Part shown: positions 16,797 through 26,028 of the stretch, in pieces
How the letters are laid out: every line of letters begins with the position of its first letter
Position numbering within the stretch: position 1 is the stretch's first letter
Source of the DNA: Thermogemmatispora tikiterensis
Lineage (GTDB): Bacteria > Chloroflexota > Ktedonobacteria > Ktedonobacterales > Ktedonobacteraceae
NCBI RefSeq assembly: GCF_003268475.1
Contig: NZ_MCIF01000002.1
Location: 4,228,151 to 4,292,150, forward strand
Direction of reading: 5' to 3'
Length of the DNA stretch: 64,000 nucleotides
Made by a program: the position numbers and the translations under genes
The notes under the pieces: model-generated
What the model was told of the DNA's origin: nothing
Seen by the model: the letters and a program-made list of their open reading frames with translations, nothing else
Databases searched by the model: none

Positions 16797-18794
16797 CTAT
16801 TCGCGATAGTAGGTGGCGGCAGCCTTAATCGCGCCGGTCTCGATCATGATCTGACGCAGCTGCTGAGTATCGAGTGTCTCGTAGAGGCGCAGGGCCTGGG
16901 CGATGCGGTCCAGCGTCACGCGATGCTCGCGCAGCAGGCTCTGGGCGCGATTATAGGCCGCCTTCACGATGCGATCGACCTCTTTATCGATCAGCGAGGC
17001 CGTTTTCTCACTGTAGTCGCGGCGTCCGAAAGCGGCCCGCTCCAGCGGGTCTTCGCGCTCCTGGAAGAAAAGCGGGCCGATCCGGTCGCTCATGCCCCAG
17101 TTAGTGACCATATGGCGGGCGATTTGCGTTACCTGCTGCAGATCGTTCTCCGCGCCGGTCGTAATGCGGCCAATGGCCACCTCCTCAGCGGCGCGTCCGC
17201 CGAGGGCGGTCACCAGGCGAGCCTCCAGATACTCGCGACTGTAGTTGTGGCGGTCATCGAGCGGCAGATAGCGCGTCACGCCCAGGGCCTGGCCGCGTGG
17301 CACGATGGTGACCTTACCGACCGGGTCGACGTGCTCAGTCAGGAGCGCGGTCAGGGCGTGGCCGCCCTCATGGTAAGCCACCACCTTCAGATCTTCCTCG
17401 CTGAGAACCAGCGGACGCTCGGCGCCCAGGACGATCTTATCCAGCGCCTCCAGGAAGCAGTTCTGATTGACGGCGTCCAGATTGCGGCGCGCGGCCAGCA
17501 GAGCTGCCTCATTGACCAGGTTGGCCAGGTCGGCGCCCACCATGCCCGGAGTCGCCCGCGCAATGGCCTCCAGGTCCACATCTGGGGCCAGTGGCACCTT
17601 GCGCGTATGGATTTGGAGAATCGCCAGGCGGCCTTTCCAGTCGGGCCGATCCACCGTCACGCGGCGATCGAAGCGACCGGGGCGCAGCAGGGCCTTGTCG
17701 AGTCCCTCGGGGCGGTTGGTTGCCGCCAGCACCACCACCGCCTGACGCACATCGAAGCCATCCATCTCAACCAGCAGCTGGTTCAGCGTCTGCTCGCGTT
17801 CATCGTTGCTATTGATGCTGGCGCCGCGCTGGCGTCCGACGGCATCGATCTCATCGATGAAGATGATGCTGGGGGCGGCCTTCTTGGCCTGGTCGAAGAG
17901 ATCGCGCACGCGGCTGGCACCTACACCCACCAGGACCTCAACGAACTCGGAGCCGGACATCGAGAAGAAGGGGACGCCGGCCTCACCAGCCACAGCCCGC
18001 GCCAGCAGGGTTTTGCCTGTACCTGGGGGGCCAACCAGCAAGACGCCGCGGGGGATCTTGCCGCCCAGGCGCTGGAACTTCTGGGGCGTCTTCAAAAACT
18101 CGACGATCTCGACCAGATCGCTTTTCGCCTCATCGACGCCGGCCACATCGGCGAAGGTCGTGCTGGGCCGGTCTTCCATAATCAGGCGGGCGCGGCTCTT
18201 GCCGAAGCTGAAGATATTCTGCTGGCCCTGTGTGGCGCGCCTGATGATGAACAAGAAGAGCACTCCCAGGAAGACCCAGGGCAGGGCATTAAAGAGGATG
18301 TTCAGCCACAGGCTGCCATCGCTGGTCGGCTTGGCGGTGACTGAGACATTGTGCTGCAGCAGCAGCTGGATCAGCTTGGGGTCTCCGCTGGCGAGCTGCG
18401 TGAAATGATAGTATATTGACGTCTTACCGGGGTTATTGGGGTCAGCGACAGGGTCCTTGAACTCGCCGGTCACGTCCTGCCCCTGAAAAACCGCCGTCTT
18501 GACGTTATCTTTCTCTACTTCTGCGTAGAAGGTGCTATATGGGATCTCAATAGCGTTTTGGTTACTGCTGCTTGTGCCGCCCTGGATGAAAGACTGAAGG
18601 GCCCACCAACCCAGCAGCAAGATCCCCACAATCACCAGGGAGCGCAGCAGCAACGAGGACAGGCTTTCATTATTGCGGTTATTATTGTTGTTGCTGTTGC
18701 CATTGGGACTGGGAGGAGTATTCAAGCGCGGAGGCCCACCCTGAGAAGGGCCATCGGGGCCGCGTTCATAGGTATGTAAAGCCTGAGCTTCCAT
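16797..18794 (-). CDS. ftsH: ATP-dependent zinc metalloprotease FtsH
   Basis: This is a membrane-anchored AAA+ protease of 665 residues that degrades misfolded membrane proteins and short-lived regulators. The start at 18794 was chosen over a longer open frame. The N-terminal tail is Asn-rich ([10 protein letters not shown] near 34-43). TM1 is at about 49-67 and TM2 at about 161-184, with the small periplasmic FtsH domain between. The AAA module has Walker A GPPGTGKT (255-262), Walker B IIFIDEID (310-317) and the second region of homology around RPGRFDRR. The zinc site is HEGGH (475-479), with the third ligand Asp in the later helix (TTGAENDL region). It is transcribed alone, convergent with the CheA-like gene. 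Its length and motifs are normal for the family. Confidence 0.97.
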   Translation of the reverse strand: MEAQALHTYERGPDGPSQGGPPRLNTPPSPNGNSNNNNNRNNESLSSLLLRSLVIVGILLLGWWALQSFIQGGTSSSNQNAIEIPYSTFYAEVEKDNVKTAVFQGQDVTGEFKDPVADPNNPGKTSIYYHFTQLASGDPKLIQLLLQHNVSVTAKPTSDGSLWLNILFNALPWVFLGVLFLFIIRRATQGQQNIFSFGKSRARLIMEDRPSTTFADVAGVDEAKSDLVEIVEFLKTPQKFQRLGGKIPRGVLLVGPPGTGKTLLARAVAGEAGVPFFSMSGSEFVEVLVGVGASRVRDLFDQAKKAAPSIIFIDEIDAVGRQRGASINSNDEREQTLNQLLVEMDGFDVRQAVVVLAATNRPEGLDKALLRPGRFDRRVTVDRPDWKGRLAILQIHTRKVPLAPDVDLEAIARATPGMVGADLANLVNEAALLAARRNLDAVNQNCFLEALDKIVLGAERPLVLSEEDLKVVAYHEGGHALTALLTEHVDPVGKVTIVPRGQALGVTRYLPLDDRHNYSREYLEARLVTALGGRAAEEVAIGRITTGAENDLQQVTQIARHMVTNWGMSDRIGPLFFQEREDPLERAAFGRRDYSEKTASLIDKEVDRIVKAAYNRAQSLLREHRVTLDRIAQALRLYETLDTQQLRQIMIETGAIKAAATYYRE

Positions 18795-19173
18795 CTTGTT
18801 CAGACCTGCTTTCTGCTCGACGGGATCGCCGCATCGGCTGACTGGCTCGCTGGCCAGGGGCAGCCAGGCGATCAGGTGCGGTCGCTGCCTCTGTATTTTA
18901 TACGGTAATACGGATGAGCGAAGCGATTGGGTTGGAATAATTACTATACTATGATATCTCATAGGAAGGAAAGAGTGCCAGCCCGGCCCCAGTAGCTTGA
19001 TGGCTGCCAGCCTGGCCGGATCAAAAAAGCGTGGGCGCAGGCGGGGAAGGAGGATGAGAAGACAGGCAGGCAAGATCGAAGACGCGGACCCTGCCCCGGG
19101 CAGAGGGGCGAGAAGGGTCCGCGCTGCTATCGTCAGGGGGGCCTGTTGGCAACTTCGCCGGCTGATGGACGGA
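18795..19173. other. Intergenic region between ftsH and the amidase gene
   Basis: These 379 bp include the ftsH leader and, at the right, the terminator-like hairpin of the amidase gene. An AT-rich patch around 18895-18960 (TATAAA and TATACTATGATATC-like elements) may hold the ftsH promoter, but I cannot name a clear -35/-10 pair. Confidence 0.35.
19083..19123 (-). terminator. Terminator-like hairpin after the amidase gene
   Basis: A perfect 10-bp GC-rich stem (19083-19092 with 19114-19123) about 50 bp past the amidase stop. The T tract on the minus strand (TCTTCGATCTTG) is weak. Confidence 0.45.
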
Positions 19174-20163
19174 CTAGCTTACTGGTTTAGCGGATGGACT
19201 GGAGCCAAGCTCCTGGGCATCCAATTCCTGCTTGAGTGTATCGACCTCCTGTTTCAGCGTATTCACCTGCTGCTGCAAGGTGGTCACCTGCTGTTGGAGC
19301 GTCGCGATGCGCGGGTCCTGGCCGGGGCCGCGGTCAAGGTGCATGAGGTAGGCGGGGCCAGAGCCGGGAGGGTTGTCGACCTGATGGCCGGGGTCCCAGC
19401 AGACGACGCCGCGCTCAAAGCGTTGGAAGACCACGCCCTGATAGCCAGTGACAGCCGTCTCGTTGGAGAGTGGCAGGCCGAGGTAGGTGAGTCCATAGAG
19501 GGCATCGCCACCGTAGCGGCGGTAGAAGTCGAGGATGCCATGACCGACCACGTAGCCGGTTTTGGTACAGCGCCAGACGTTATTGCCGAGATCCGTAAAG
19601 TAGCCGCGAGTCGCCGTGATATCCAGCATAAACCCTCCTTGCTCAAGAAATGCCCACAACTCATTCCAGGGGTAATTGCCCGGGCAGCGCGCGCGCGAAA
19701 TGGGGTCCAGCTCAAAATGGCCGATGATGCCGCCGTTGGCATCGCCATGCCGCGCGGGGATGCCGTGGCGCGCGCAGATGTCTGCAATCAGGCGGAACGA
19801 GGCGCGTTTCTGGGCATCGGTGAGCGGCGTGGAGTTATCGAGGGCCGGGTCCACATGCTCAATGCTGATGGTGACGAGGTTCAGATTGATGCCCTCGGGT
19901 AAAAAGGCGGCATGGCCCTGCTCCAGACAGCAGTTCCCCCCGGCGCCGTCCTGCTCACGCACACACTGCACCACGGTCCCATCTTGCCCGACCACATAAT
20001 GGGTGCTGGTCATCTCTGCATTGGTGGCAAAGTAGTTCGCCACTTCCTGCGCCGTGTGAAAGCCCGCGGTCTTATGGATCACGATCCATTTCGGATTGTT
20101 GGCATCGATGAAGACCCGCGAACGATCCACATACATCGGGATGGCTTCCGCGTAGTCGGTCAT
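19174..20163 (-). CDS. N-acetylmuramoyl-L-alanine amidase (Amidase_2) with C-terminal coiled coil
   Basis: This 329-residue amidase_2/PGRP-type enzyme cleaves the amide between muramic acid and the peptide in peptidoglycan. Zinc ligands are His30 (WIVIHKTAG), His149 (GHFELDP) and Cys160 (SRARCPG). The catalytic domain spans about 20-170. A middle region (about 170-270) with repeated Gly/Tyr-rich segments (YGLTYLGLPLSNE, FQRFERGVVCWDP) resembles the LGFP/secreted-repeat type that often binds surfaces. The last 50 residues form a heptad coiled coil (LQQQVTTLQQQVNTL and onward), suggesting oligomerisation. The ATG at 20163 follows GGAGGTG at 8 nt; a longer frame exists but lacks such a site. No signal peptide is visible, so export may be non-classical or the gene may be a domesticated endolysin. 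No holin or other phage genes are nearby. Confidence 0.88.
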   Translation of the reverse strand: MTDYAEAIPMYVDRSRVFIDANNPKWIVIHKTAGFHTAQEVANYFATNAEMTSTHYVVGQDGTVVQCVREQDGAGGNCCLEQGHAAFLPEGINLNLVTISIEHVDPALDNSTPLTDAQKRASFRLIADICARHGIPARHGDANGGIIGHFELDPISRARCPGNYPWNELWAFLEQGGFMLDITATRGYFTDLGNNVWRCTKTGYVVGHGILDFYRRYGGDALYGLTYLGLPLSNETAVTGYQGVVFQRFERGVVCWDPGHQVDNPPGSGPAYLMHLDRGPGQDPRIATLQQQVTTLQQQVNTLKQEVDTLKQELDAQELGSSPSAKPVS

Positions 20164-20713
20164 CGCTGTGGCACCTCCTCCTCCGACCGCTGCTGGTGCG
20201 TTCTCGCAGGCGAGATCACTGAGGTCATTCCTGCTCCTTTCCAGTTCCAGGCGACAGAACAGGTCGTGTCGCAAGCGAATGGCTATGCTGCGCTGACATG
20301 ATTTATTCGCTCCTCCATATTTCTAGTGAGAAGCGTTATTCGATAGAATATCTCTTTTTGAGCAGCGCAACATGGCCATTATAATCTGCTATCGCTTCTA
20401 TCTAGTAAGTATACTCGGCATAGCAAATGTTTTTGATTAGGTCAAAAGTGGCTTCATTACTGTCAAAGAAGGCGAACGGCGGCGACTAAGTCGAAGCTGC
20501 GCATCCAGAAACTCCTGTTTTGGGGCTGGAGAATCGGCTCCTGGTTGCGTTTAACTAGCGAGAAGATTGCCTTGCCACTCAGGTGGGTGAGCAACGAATG
20601 TAACTGGCTTGCAGGGTAGGGGCTCGGTGTAAGTGAGGTATTACCTTGTGATGTGTTGTGTTTTCTTGCAGACTGAGAGATGAATAGAAAACCGATTGGG
20701 AGGGTCTGCCATC
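20164..20713. other. Divergent intergenic region between the amidase and zinc-ribbon genes
   Basis: These 550 bp are more AT-rich than their neighbours (20300-20460). On the minus strand TTGACC-17-TATGCC-like and TATAAT-like elements occur near 20370-20460 but no pair is convincing. I see no gene except a doubtful 24-codon frame (20225-20299, minus). The ribosome-binding site GGAGGG for the plus-strand gene lies at 20699-20704. Confidence 0.35.
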
Positions 20714-21988
20714 ATGCAGCGGTGTCCTCATTGTGGGGCCACTCTGCCCGCCGATTCTCATTACTGCGGGCAATGCGGCTTACCGGTCTATGGAGCCAGA
20801 CCTCACGAACCGACAGAGCGGGCTGACGCTGGTGCCCGCAGTCCAGGGCCGACCCTGGACTCGACGCGTCAGGCCGGGTCAGTGCCCCCTGGGCCATACC
20901 AGGCGACAACGCCGGCGGGAGCTGATCCTTATGAGGCGACCAGATATGCGACTCCCCCCCATGGGATAGGACCGGAGACGGGAGAGCCTGCGAGGGGGGA
21001 CCTTTTCACACCACCACCTCCGCCACTTTCCTCGTTCGAATATCCACCTCTCTATCCTGTCCCTCCTGGAAGCCGAAACCAGCCTCCGCCTCAGCGGCGG
21101 CCACTGATGCTCATTGGGGTAGTGGTGGTGGTAGTGGTGCTGGTCGTGGGTGGGGTGGTAGCTGCTGTCAACCTTCTTCATCTGGGTCAAGGGCAGCCGC
21201 AGCTCAGGGTGAGCAGTGCCTATCATGTGGGCAGCCTGCCGGCGGGGGCGACGGGAACGAGCTTACAGGTGAGTGGGCAGCAGTTTGCCTCTGACTCGCA
21301 GGTGTCCTTTTATCTGGATGGTCAGTCCCTTCCAGGAGTGAGCGCTAAAACTGATGACAACGGAGCTTTGAAAGTGAATCTGAGCGTGACGAGCGGCTGG
21401 AAGCTGGGTCAGCATACGCTGACGGCGGCGGATGCCAGCAACAACCGCGTGCAGCAAGGGGTAACGGTGGTGATCGTGCCGCAGGGGCAGGCGCATACGC
21501 CCGGTCCCAACGGGGCCCCATCCGACGATGCCAGCTTCAAGATCGCTTTTACTGCTTCCAACGGCTCGTCGACCCAGAGCGGCACGTTCACGGTCACGGG
21601 GCATCCCGACCCTGCCGGAGGCACGGTCTGCGCGAGCTATGCCGATGGGATGCAGGACGATGGGCAGCCGCACACCCTGAGCGGGGTGACCTCCAGTGGT
21701 ATCCGCTATCAGGAGACGCTGGTGGCGACCTGTCAGGGAACCTATCGCGGTGGCAAAATCATCTACAAGGAAATCTATAGCCAGGATCAGGTGGTCTTTC
21801 AGACATCCCTGGGCAATGTGACCTGCTCCGCTGCTCCGCATACGGCCCAGGCCGATGGGAGCTTTGTCGATGCCACGCATGTGAAGGGGACTTTGAGCGG
21901 ACCAGCCTACTCCTATAGCTGTGATAATGGGAATTCCTCTCAGACGCAGGCGGTAACGGGAACCTGGGAGGGCCAGCTCCTCGCGTAG
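20714..21988 (+). CDS. Zinc-ribbon membrane-anchored protein with extracytoplasmic Ig-like domain
   Basis: I do not recognise a characterised homologue. The 424-residue protein starts with a double Cys pair zinc ribbon (CPHCG near residue 4, CGQCG near 19), followed by a Pro-rich disordered stretch, one membrane helix (about 136-160, with a run of valines) and an extracytoplasmic part. That part has a beta-rich IPT/TIG-like unit (SSAYHVGSLPAG, VSFYLDG, LGQHTLTAADAS), then a Cys-containing C-terminal domain (four Cys: GTVCASY, ATCQGTY, VTCSAA, YSCDNG) that could form two disulfides. ATG 20714 follows GGAGGG at 9 nt. A partial copy and a second full-size relative follow within 2 kb, so the family has duplicated locally. 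A sensing or envelope role is a guess. Confidence 0.82.
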   Translation: MQRCPHCGATLPADSHYCGQCGLPVYGARPHEPTERADAGARSPGPTLDSTRQAGSVPPGPYQATTPAGADPYEATRYATPPHGIGPETGEPARGDLFTPPPPPLSSFEYPPLYPVPPGSRNQPPPQRRPLMLIGVVVVVVVLVVGGVVAAVNLLHLGQGQPQLRVSSAYHVGSLPAGATGTSLQVSGQQFASDSQVSFYLDGQSLPGVSAKTDDNGALKVNLSVTSGWKLGQHTLTAADASNNRVQQGVTVVIVPQGQAHTPGPNGAPSDDASFKIAFTASNGSSTQSGTFTVTGHPDPAGGTVCASYADGMQDDGQPHTLSGVTSSGIRYQETLVATCQGTYRGGKIIYKEIYSQDQVVFQTSLGNVTCSAAPHTAQADGSFVDATHVKGTLSGPAYSYSCDNGNSSQTQAVTGTWEGQLLA

Positions 21989-22205
21989 CGCTTCGGCCCT
22001 GGTCTCTGTTGAACCCTGCTTATTGGCGCTCCGCCGCCGAAAAGACGGGGGATTCTTCGTTCGTCCGCTCGCTGGCGCTGTGCTCTGGTCAACGCGGGCG
22101 TAGAGGCGGGCTCTCCCGGATCGCTTGCCCTATCGGGGCGCTTGCCCTAAAGGGGGGCGTTCTCAGTCCGGAGGGCGCTGCCCTCTCGCTCCTTTCCTGC
22201 CAGGT

Positions 22206-22335
22206 CTTGCCGAAACCGAATTTGCATCTCAGCAGCCCTTATCGTGTGGGAGCGACACCCGCCGGAGCACTCGGTAACTCTTTTACCATAAGTGATCAAC
22301 TCTTTGCCGCAACTTCAAGGGTTTCTTTCTTGTAA
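22206..22335 (+). pseudogene. Truncated remnant of the zinc-ribbon/Ig-like membrane protein family
   Basis: The frame ending at 22335 contains NLHLSSPYRVGATPAGALG and then FAATSRVSFL before a stop. It lines up with the first Ig-like strand region of both flanking full-length relatives (for instance SSAYHVGSLPAGATG, VSFYLDG). The sequence before 22200 in this frame has no family features and nothing of the zinc ribbon or C-terminal domain is left. It is best read as the remains of a third tandem copy. Confidence 0.6.
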
Positions 22336-22700
22336 GCCCACATGGTAACCAATGAGCGGGAACGCAGTGCTTGCTCGCGCTATCCAGCGCACTCAAGAGA
22401 CGTGGATGGACTCGCCTCTACTGCAGGGTGTGATCTGCCATGGCTGGCACTACGGCCAGTGGCGGCAGGGGGAGACTGCGAGGCGCATTGCTGCGCGAAA
22501 CTCGCGAACCAGACCCTGTACAGAGGAGGTTTTCCGTGCTATGATTCACGTTTGTCAATAGAAGAGCATCGTTTCATGCTATCATTGCTTTTCGGTGCTG
22601 TACCTGCCGATGGTCTGGTTAGCGGGAGACAGCATAAGGGGAGGATGGCCTTGGGCTTGGAACAATGAGGCTGTGACAGAGAGTAAAGGGAAGCATAGGA
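22336..22700. other. Intergenic stretch after the decayed copy
   Basis: These 365 bp contain short open frames on both strands, none with a ribosome-binding site or family features I recognise. The stretch ends just before the zinc-ribbon start at 22701 (a purine-rich GAGAGTAAAGGGAAG lies upstream). It is likely further debris of the lost copy plus a promoter that I cannot place. Confidence 0.3.
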
Positions 22701-23916
22701 ATGGAACACTGCACTGTTTGTGGGTCCCAGCTGGTGACTGGGACCCTGATCTGCCCCCAGTGTGGGCAGGCGCGCATCGGTAGCGGGCCTGCGGCTGTCA
22801 CTGGAAGCACCGTCCCGAGTCCGGTTGCCCCGGGGAGTGCCAGCCAGTCCAGCAGGCCCGTCCCCAGCCATGACACCGCCACCGCCTCCCTCTGGCTGGT
22901 CTTATGGACATCCAGCTTCGACGATGTTCTCCGGTCCCAACCGGGCTTTTCCTCCTCCCTTTTCTGCCAGGGGGCCGGAGCGTCCTGGGCGCCGATCGGG
23001 GCTACTGGTGGTCGCGCTCATTAGCGGCCTGGTGCTGATTCTGGTAGTGGCGCCTGTCGTCTGCCTTGCCGCCTTTCTCTACCTGGGAGCGACCTCGGCG
23101 GTCCTCTTTAAGCAGCCGACTATCAGGGTCGAGAGCCGCTACTCTGTTGGCAGTACGCCAGCTGCCTCCAGTGGAACCCAGCTCTACGTCTCTGGTCAGT
23201 ATTTTGCCCTCTCCGCAACGGTCGAGTTTGCCCTCGATGGGCAGGTAATGACTGGTCAAGGCTTTCGGGGCAAGAGCGATAGCCAGGGAGAGCTGGCCCT
23301 CTATCTGGATGTAAATAACCTCTGGCCGCTAGGTACTCACCGACTCGCCGCCATTGATACGAGCACAAACAAGAAGACCGAAGCTGTCACAATTGACATT
23401 GTCCAGCAGGGTCAGGCCCATACTCCGGGGCCGCACGGCGCGCCTCCAGACAATGCCTCCTTTCAGCTCAATGCTCTGATCCGGGGCAAGGATAGCGACG
23501 GTCAGATGATCTCGTACAGCTTGCGGCTCGCTGTGACGGGGCAACCTGATCCGGCTGGTGGCACCGTCTGTACCAGTGATGATGACCAGCTCGCTCATAC
23601 CTATGATGGTAGCGTTCAAGGGGTGCCCTACCATCAGCGCTGGGTTGCACGGTGCTCCGGCACCTACCGGCAAGGGCACATTCGTTACACGCGCCTGATG
23701 CTAGAGGATAGCTATGTTTTCACCAAGGACAATACGACAATTACCTGCAGGGCGCCGTCCTCGTTTGAGGCGATGATGCTGGTGGGAGACTTTACCTCTA
23801 GTCAGCTTGCCAGTGGAAACTACCACGCCCCCTATATGTCGCTGCAGTGTGATCATGGGGCCACGGACTATCTGCCCTCAGCCCCAGGTACCTGGACGGG
23901 AGTGCTTGCCTCCTGA
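22701..23916 (+). CDS. Second zinc-ribbon membrane-anchored protein (apparent frameshift after the zinc ribbon)
   Basis: This is a relative of the gene at 20714. The ATG at 22701 opens a frame with the zinc ribbon (CTVCG and CPQCG) and a low-complexity Ser/Pro linker, but that frame ends in a stop near 23022. The remaining protein is in the next frame: TPPPPPSGW from about 22871, a membrane helix (about 23000-23090), the Ig-like unit (ESRYSVGSTPAA, VEFALDG, LGTHRLAAIDTS) and the Cys-containing C-terminal domain up to 23916. Fusing them needs a one-base shift between about 22790 and 22870; the coding length of 1216 nt is not a multiple of three. Either the gene is freshly broken, the base is an assembly error, or translation starts at ATG 22871 and the ribbon is lost. 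The part from 22871 on is an intact frame. Confidence 0.7.
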
Positions 23917-24299
23917 AGAGCAGCCTGGGGCGGGTCGTAGCTCTCGTTTGCAGCGATGCTGTCCTGCCCCTGCGCTGGCTGCTCAACGAGCGGCTGGCGT
24001 AGGCTGGCTGAGGTCCTCGGCCCTGGCGCCCTGGCTGGCCTCCTCTCTCCGTAACTACCCCATTGTGCCATCTGAGAGCGGCAAACCTGCAATTTGCCTG
24101 TCCCTTGAGTAGACTACCGTGTAAGCGGGAAGACAGGGACTGCTGTCCCCGCGCGTCGTGACAGCATCCAGCCTGGTGAGCCTCTCTCATCAGCTACACT
24201 GCATTGTAGTCATCATTCTGGTCTGGTGGTTGAGTGAGGGGCCAGCCGGCGATTCATCAGTGTTCAGCAGTTCAGCTGCTCTGAATGGAGGTTTGCGCG
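23917..24299. other. Intergenic region before the glutamine synthetase homologue
   Basis: These 383 bp hold no convincing gene. The ribosome-binding site GGAGG of the next gene lies at 24287-24291. No -35/-10 pair or terminator stands out. Confidence 0.3.
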
Positions 24300-25652
24300 A
24301 TGACGATCACGCACAAGGGCCAGAGCACCGCCATTTCTCTGGATCAGCTTCTGGCCGATTGGGAGGAGCAGGGTATTCGCACTGTACTCTTTGAGCTGCC
24401 CGACATGCATGGCGTGGCCCGCTCCAAGCTGATCCCTCTGAATAAGGTGCGTGGCTATGCTGAGAAGGGCCTGAATATGTATGGCGGCACCGTTGCCCTC
24501 GATAGTCGCTCGTTTGTCGTACCCGGCACCCGGTACAATGAGGAGAAGAATTACGCTGACCAGATGCTCATTCCTGACCTATCGACGGCTGCCGTGGTGC
24601 CCTGGCTGAGCGGTACGGCGCGCCTGATCTGCGATGCCTACTGGCAGGATGGTACTCCGCTCCACGCGGCGCCACGCCATGTGCTGCGTCGTGTCCTGGC
24701 CGAGTTGGACAAGCTCGGCTACGAGGCGGTCATTGGTCTGGAATATGAGTTTTATCTGCTTGATCCGATGACCATGACCCCGGTCTTCAATGGCCTGCAT
24801 ATCTTCAATACGTCGCGCAACCTGGCGGTGCCGGTGACGGAGCGCATCGTCGAGCTGATGCCGCAGATCGGCATCGATATCATCACGGCTAACTGTGAGT
24901 ACGGCCCTGGCCAGTTCGAGATCAACTATGGGGCCCATTCTGCCTTGCACGCCGCCGATCTGGGCTTCACCTTCAAGAATGGGGTCAAGATGATCGCGCG
25001 CCAGCTCGGCTATCATGCGACTTTCATGACCAAGCCCTTCAGCGATCAGTCGGCCAGTGGTGCCCATACGCATGTCAGCCTGGTCTCGAAGGCAACAGGC
25101 CAGAATGCCTTTCTCGATGCCGATGATCCGCATGGGCTGTCGCCTACGGCCTACTATTTTACGCAGGGGATGCTGAAGCATGCCAATGCGGCGATGGCCC
25201 TGATGGCGCCAACTCCTAACTGCTACCATCGTTTCGTGCCGCACCATTTTGCGCCCTCTAACATCAGTTGGGGACCCGAGGATCGCTCGGCGATGATTCG
25301 GGCGAAGAATAGCCGTGATGAGCGCACGCATCTGGAGAATCGTCTGCCTACTGCTTTGAGCAATCCCTATCTATCGATTGCTGCGGTGATTGCGGCGGGT
25401 GTGCTGGGCCTGCGCGACCAGGAGCTGCCGCCAGCGGCGGTCTCGGGTCTGGCCGAGGAGCATAGTGAGTTTCCGCCTTTGCCGACGACGCTCGATGAGG
25501 CCCTGGATGCGTTGGAGCGCGACGATGAGTTTCGCCAGTTGCTGGGCGATGAGTTTGTGGAGGTCTTTACGCGAGCCAAGCGCAGCGAGCTGGCGCGCTT
25601 CAAGGCCCATGTGACCGATTGGGAGCGCGAGGAGTATCTGGAGATCTATTAG
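24300..25652 (+). CDS. Glutamine synthetase family protein
   Basis: This is a 450-residue GS-fold ligase that makes a gamma-glutamyl amide from glutamate, ATP and ammonia or an amine. The N-terminal beta-grasp part (about 10-105) has the VLFELPDMHGVARSK strand typical of the GlnA-like/gamma-glutamylputrescine synthetase group rather than of housekeeping GlnA. The catalytic domain carries the metal/glutamate motifs GLEYEFYLLD, CEYGPGQFEINYG and ASGAHTHVSL, and the SRDERTHLENRLP segment with the catalytic Glu and Arg. The start at 24300 follows TGGAGG at 8 nt. It is a single gene with its own terminator at 25688. No amine-catabolic partner is adjacent, so the amine substrate is unknown; ammonia is possible. 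Confidence 0.92.
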   Translation: MTITHKGQSTAISLDQLLADWEEQGIRTVLFELPDMHGVARSKLIPLNKVRGYAEKGLNMYGGTVALDSRSFVVPGTRYNEEKNYADQMLIPDLSTAAVVPWLSGTARLICDAYWQDGTPLHAAPRHVLRRVLAELDKLGYEAVIGLEYEFYLLDPMTMTPVFNGLHIFNTSRNLAVPVTERIVELMPQIGIDIITANCEYGPGQFEINYGAHSALHAADLGFTFKNGVKMIARQLGYHATFMTKPFSDQSASGAHTHVSLVSKATGQNAFLDADDPHGLSPTAYYFTQGMLKHANAAMALMAPTPNCYHRFVPHHFAPSNISWGPEDRSAMIRAKNSRDERTHLENRLPTALSNPYLSIAAVIAAGVLGLRDQELPPAAVSGLAEEHSEFPPLPTTLDEALDALERDDEFRQLLGDEFVEVFTRAKRSELARFKAHVTDWEREEYLEIY

Positions 25653-26028
25653 TCATACACGCTTCCTTCTGAACTCTCTGGCCGGTACGGTGCATGGACC
25701 GCCACCTGGTGGTCCATGCACCGCTGTTGTTTTGCGTCCGTGCAAGGGAGATCGGTGGGGCTGTTGGCCTGGATCGTTAGGGGGCTGGGAAGTTCTGGGC
25801 AGGCCAGCGTGTTTCCTATAGTAGACTATCTGGCGAATGGGACGAGCTAGCAGAGGAGATTGCGGGCCTGATGCTGCTGGTCGGATCAGATGCTTATTGG
25901 GTTAAGATGATGCCGGAGCTTGCGCGCGTTGGCTGGCCCTTTGCTCTTCTCTGTGGGACGCAAGGCGTGAGATGAGAGCCAGCTGAGGTAGTGAGCCGGA
26001 GGCAGGAGTAAGGAAGGGAGCAAGTCTA
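25653..26028. other. Intergenic region after the glutamine synthetase homologue
   Basis: These 376 bp contain the terminator at 25688 and no convincing gene. A purine-rich stretch before 26029 (GGAAGGGAGCAAG) gives the ribosome-binding site of the dioxygenase gene. Confidence 0.4.
25688..25733 (+). terminator. Terminator of the glutamine synthetase homologue
   Basis: A perfect 13-bp stem (25688-25700 with 25711-25723) with further inner pairing, then CTGTTGTTTT. It starts 35 bp after the stop codon. Confidence 0.75.

Noticed and set aside
20225-20299. A 24-codon frame on the minus strand upstream of the amidase gene, with GGAGGAG before its ATG
   Set aside because: The spacing to the ATG is too long (about 11-12 nt), the encoded peptide has no recognisable feature, and the amidase start has its own good site. 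Could be a leader peptide, but unsupported.
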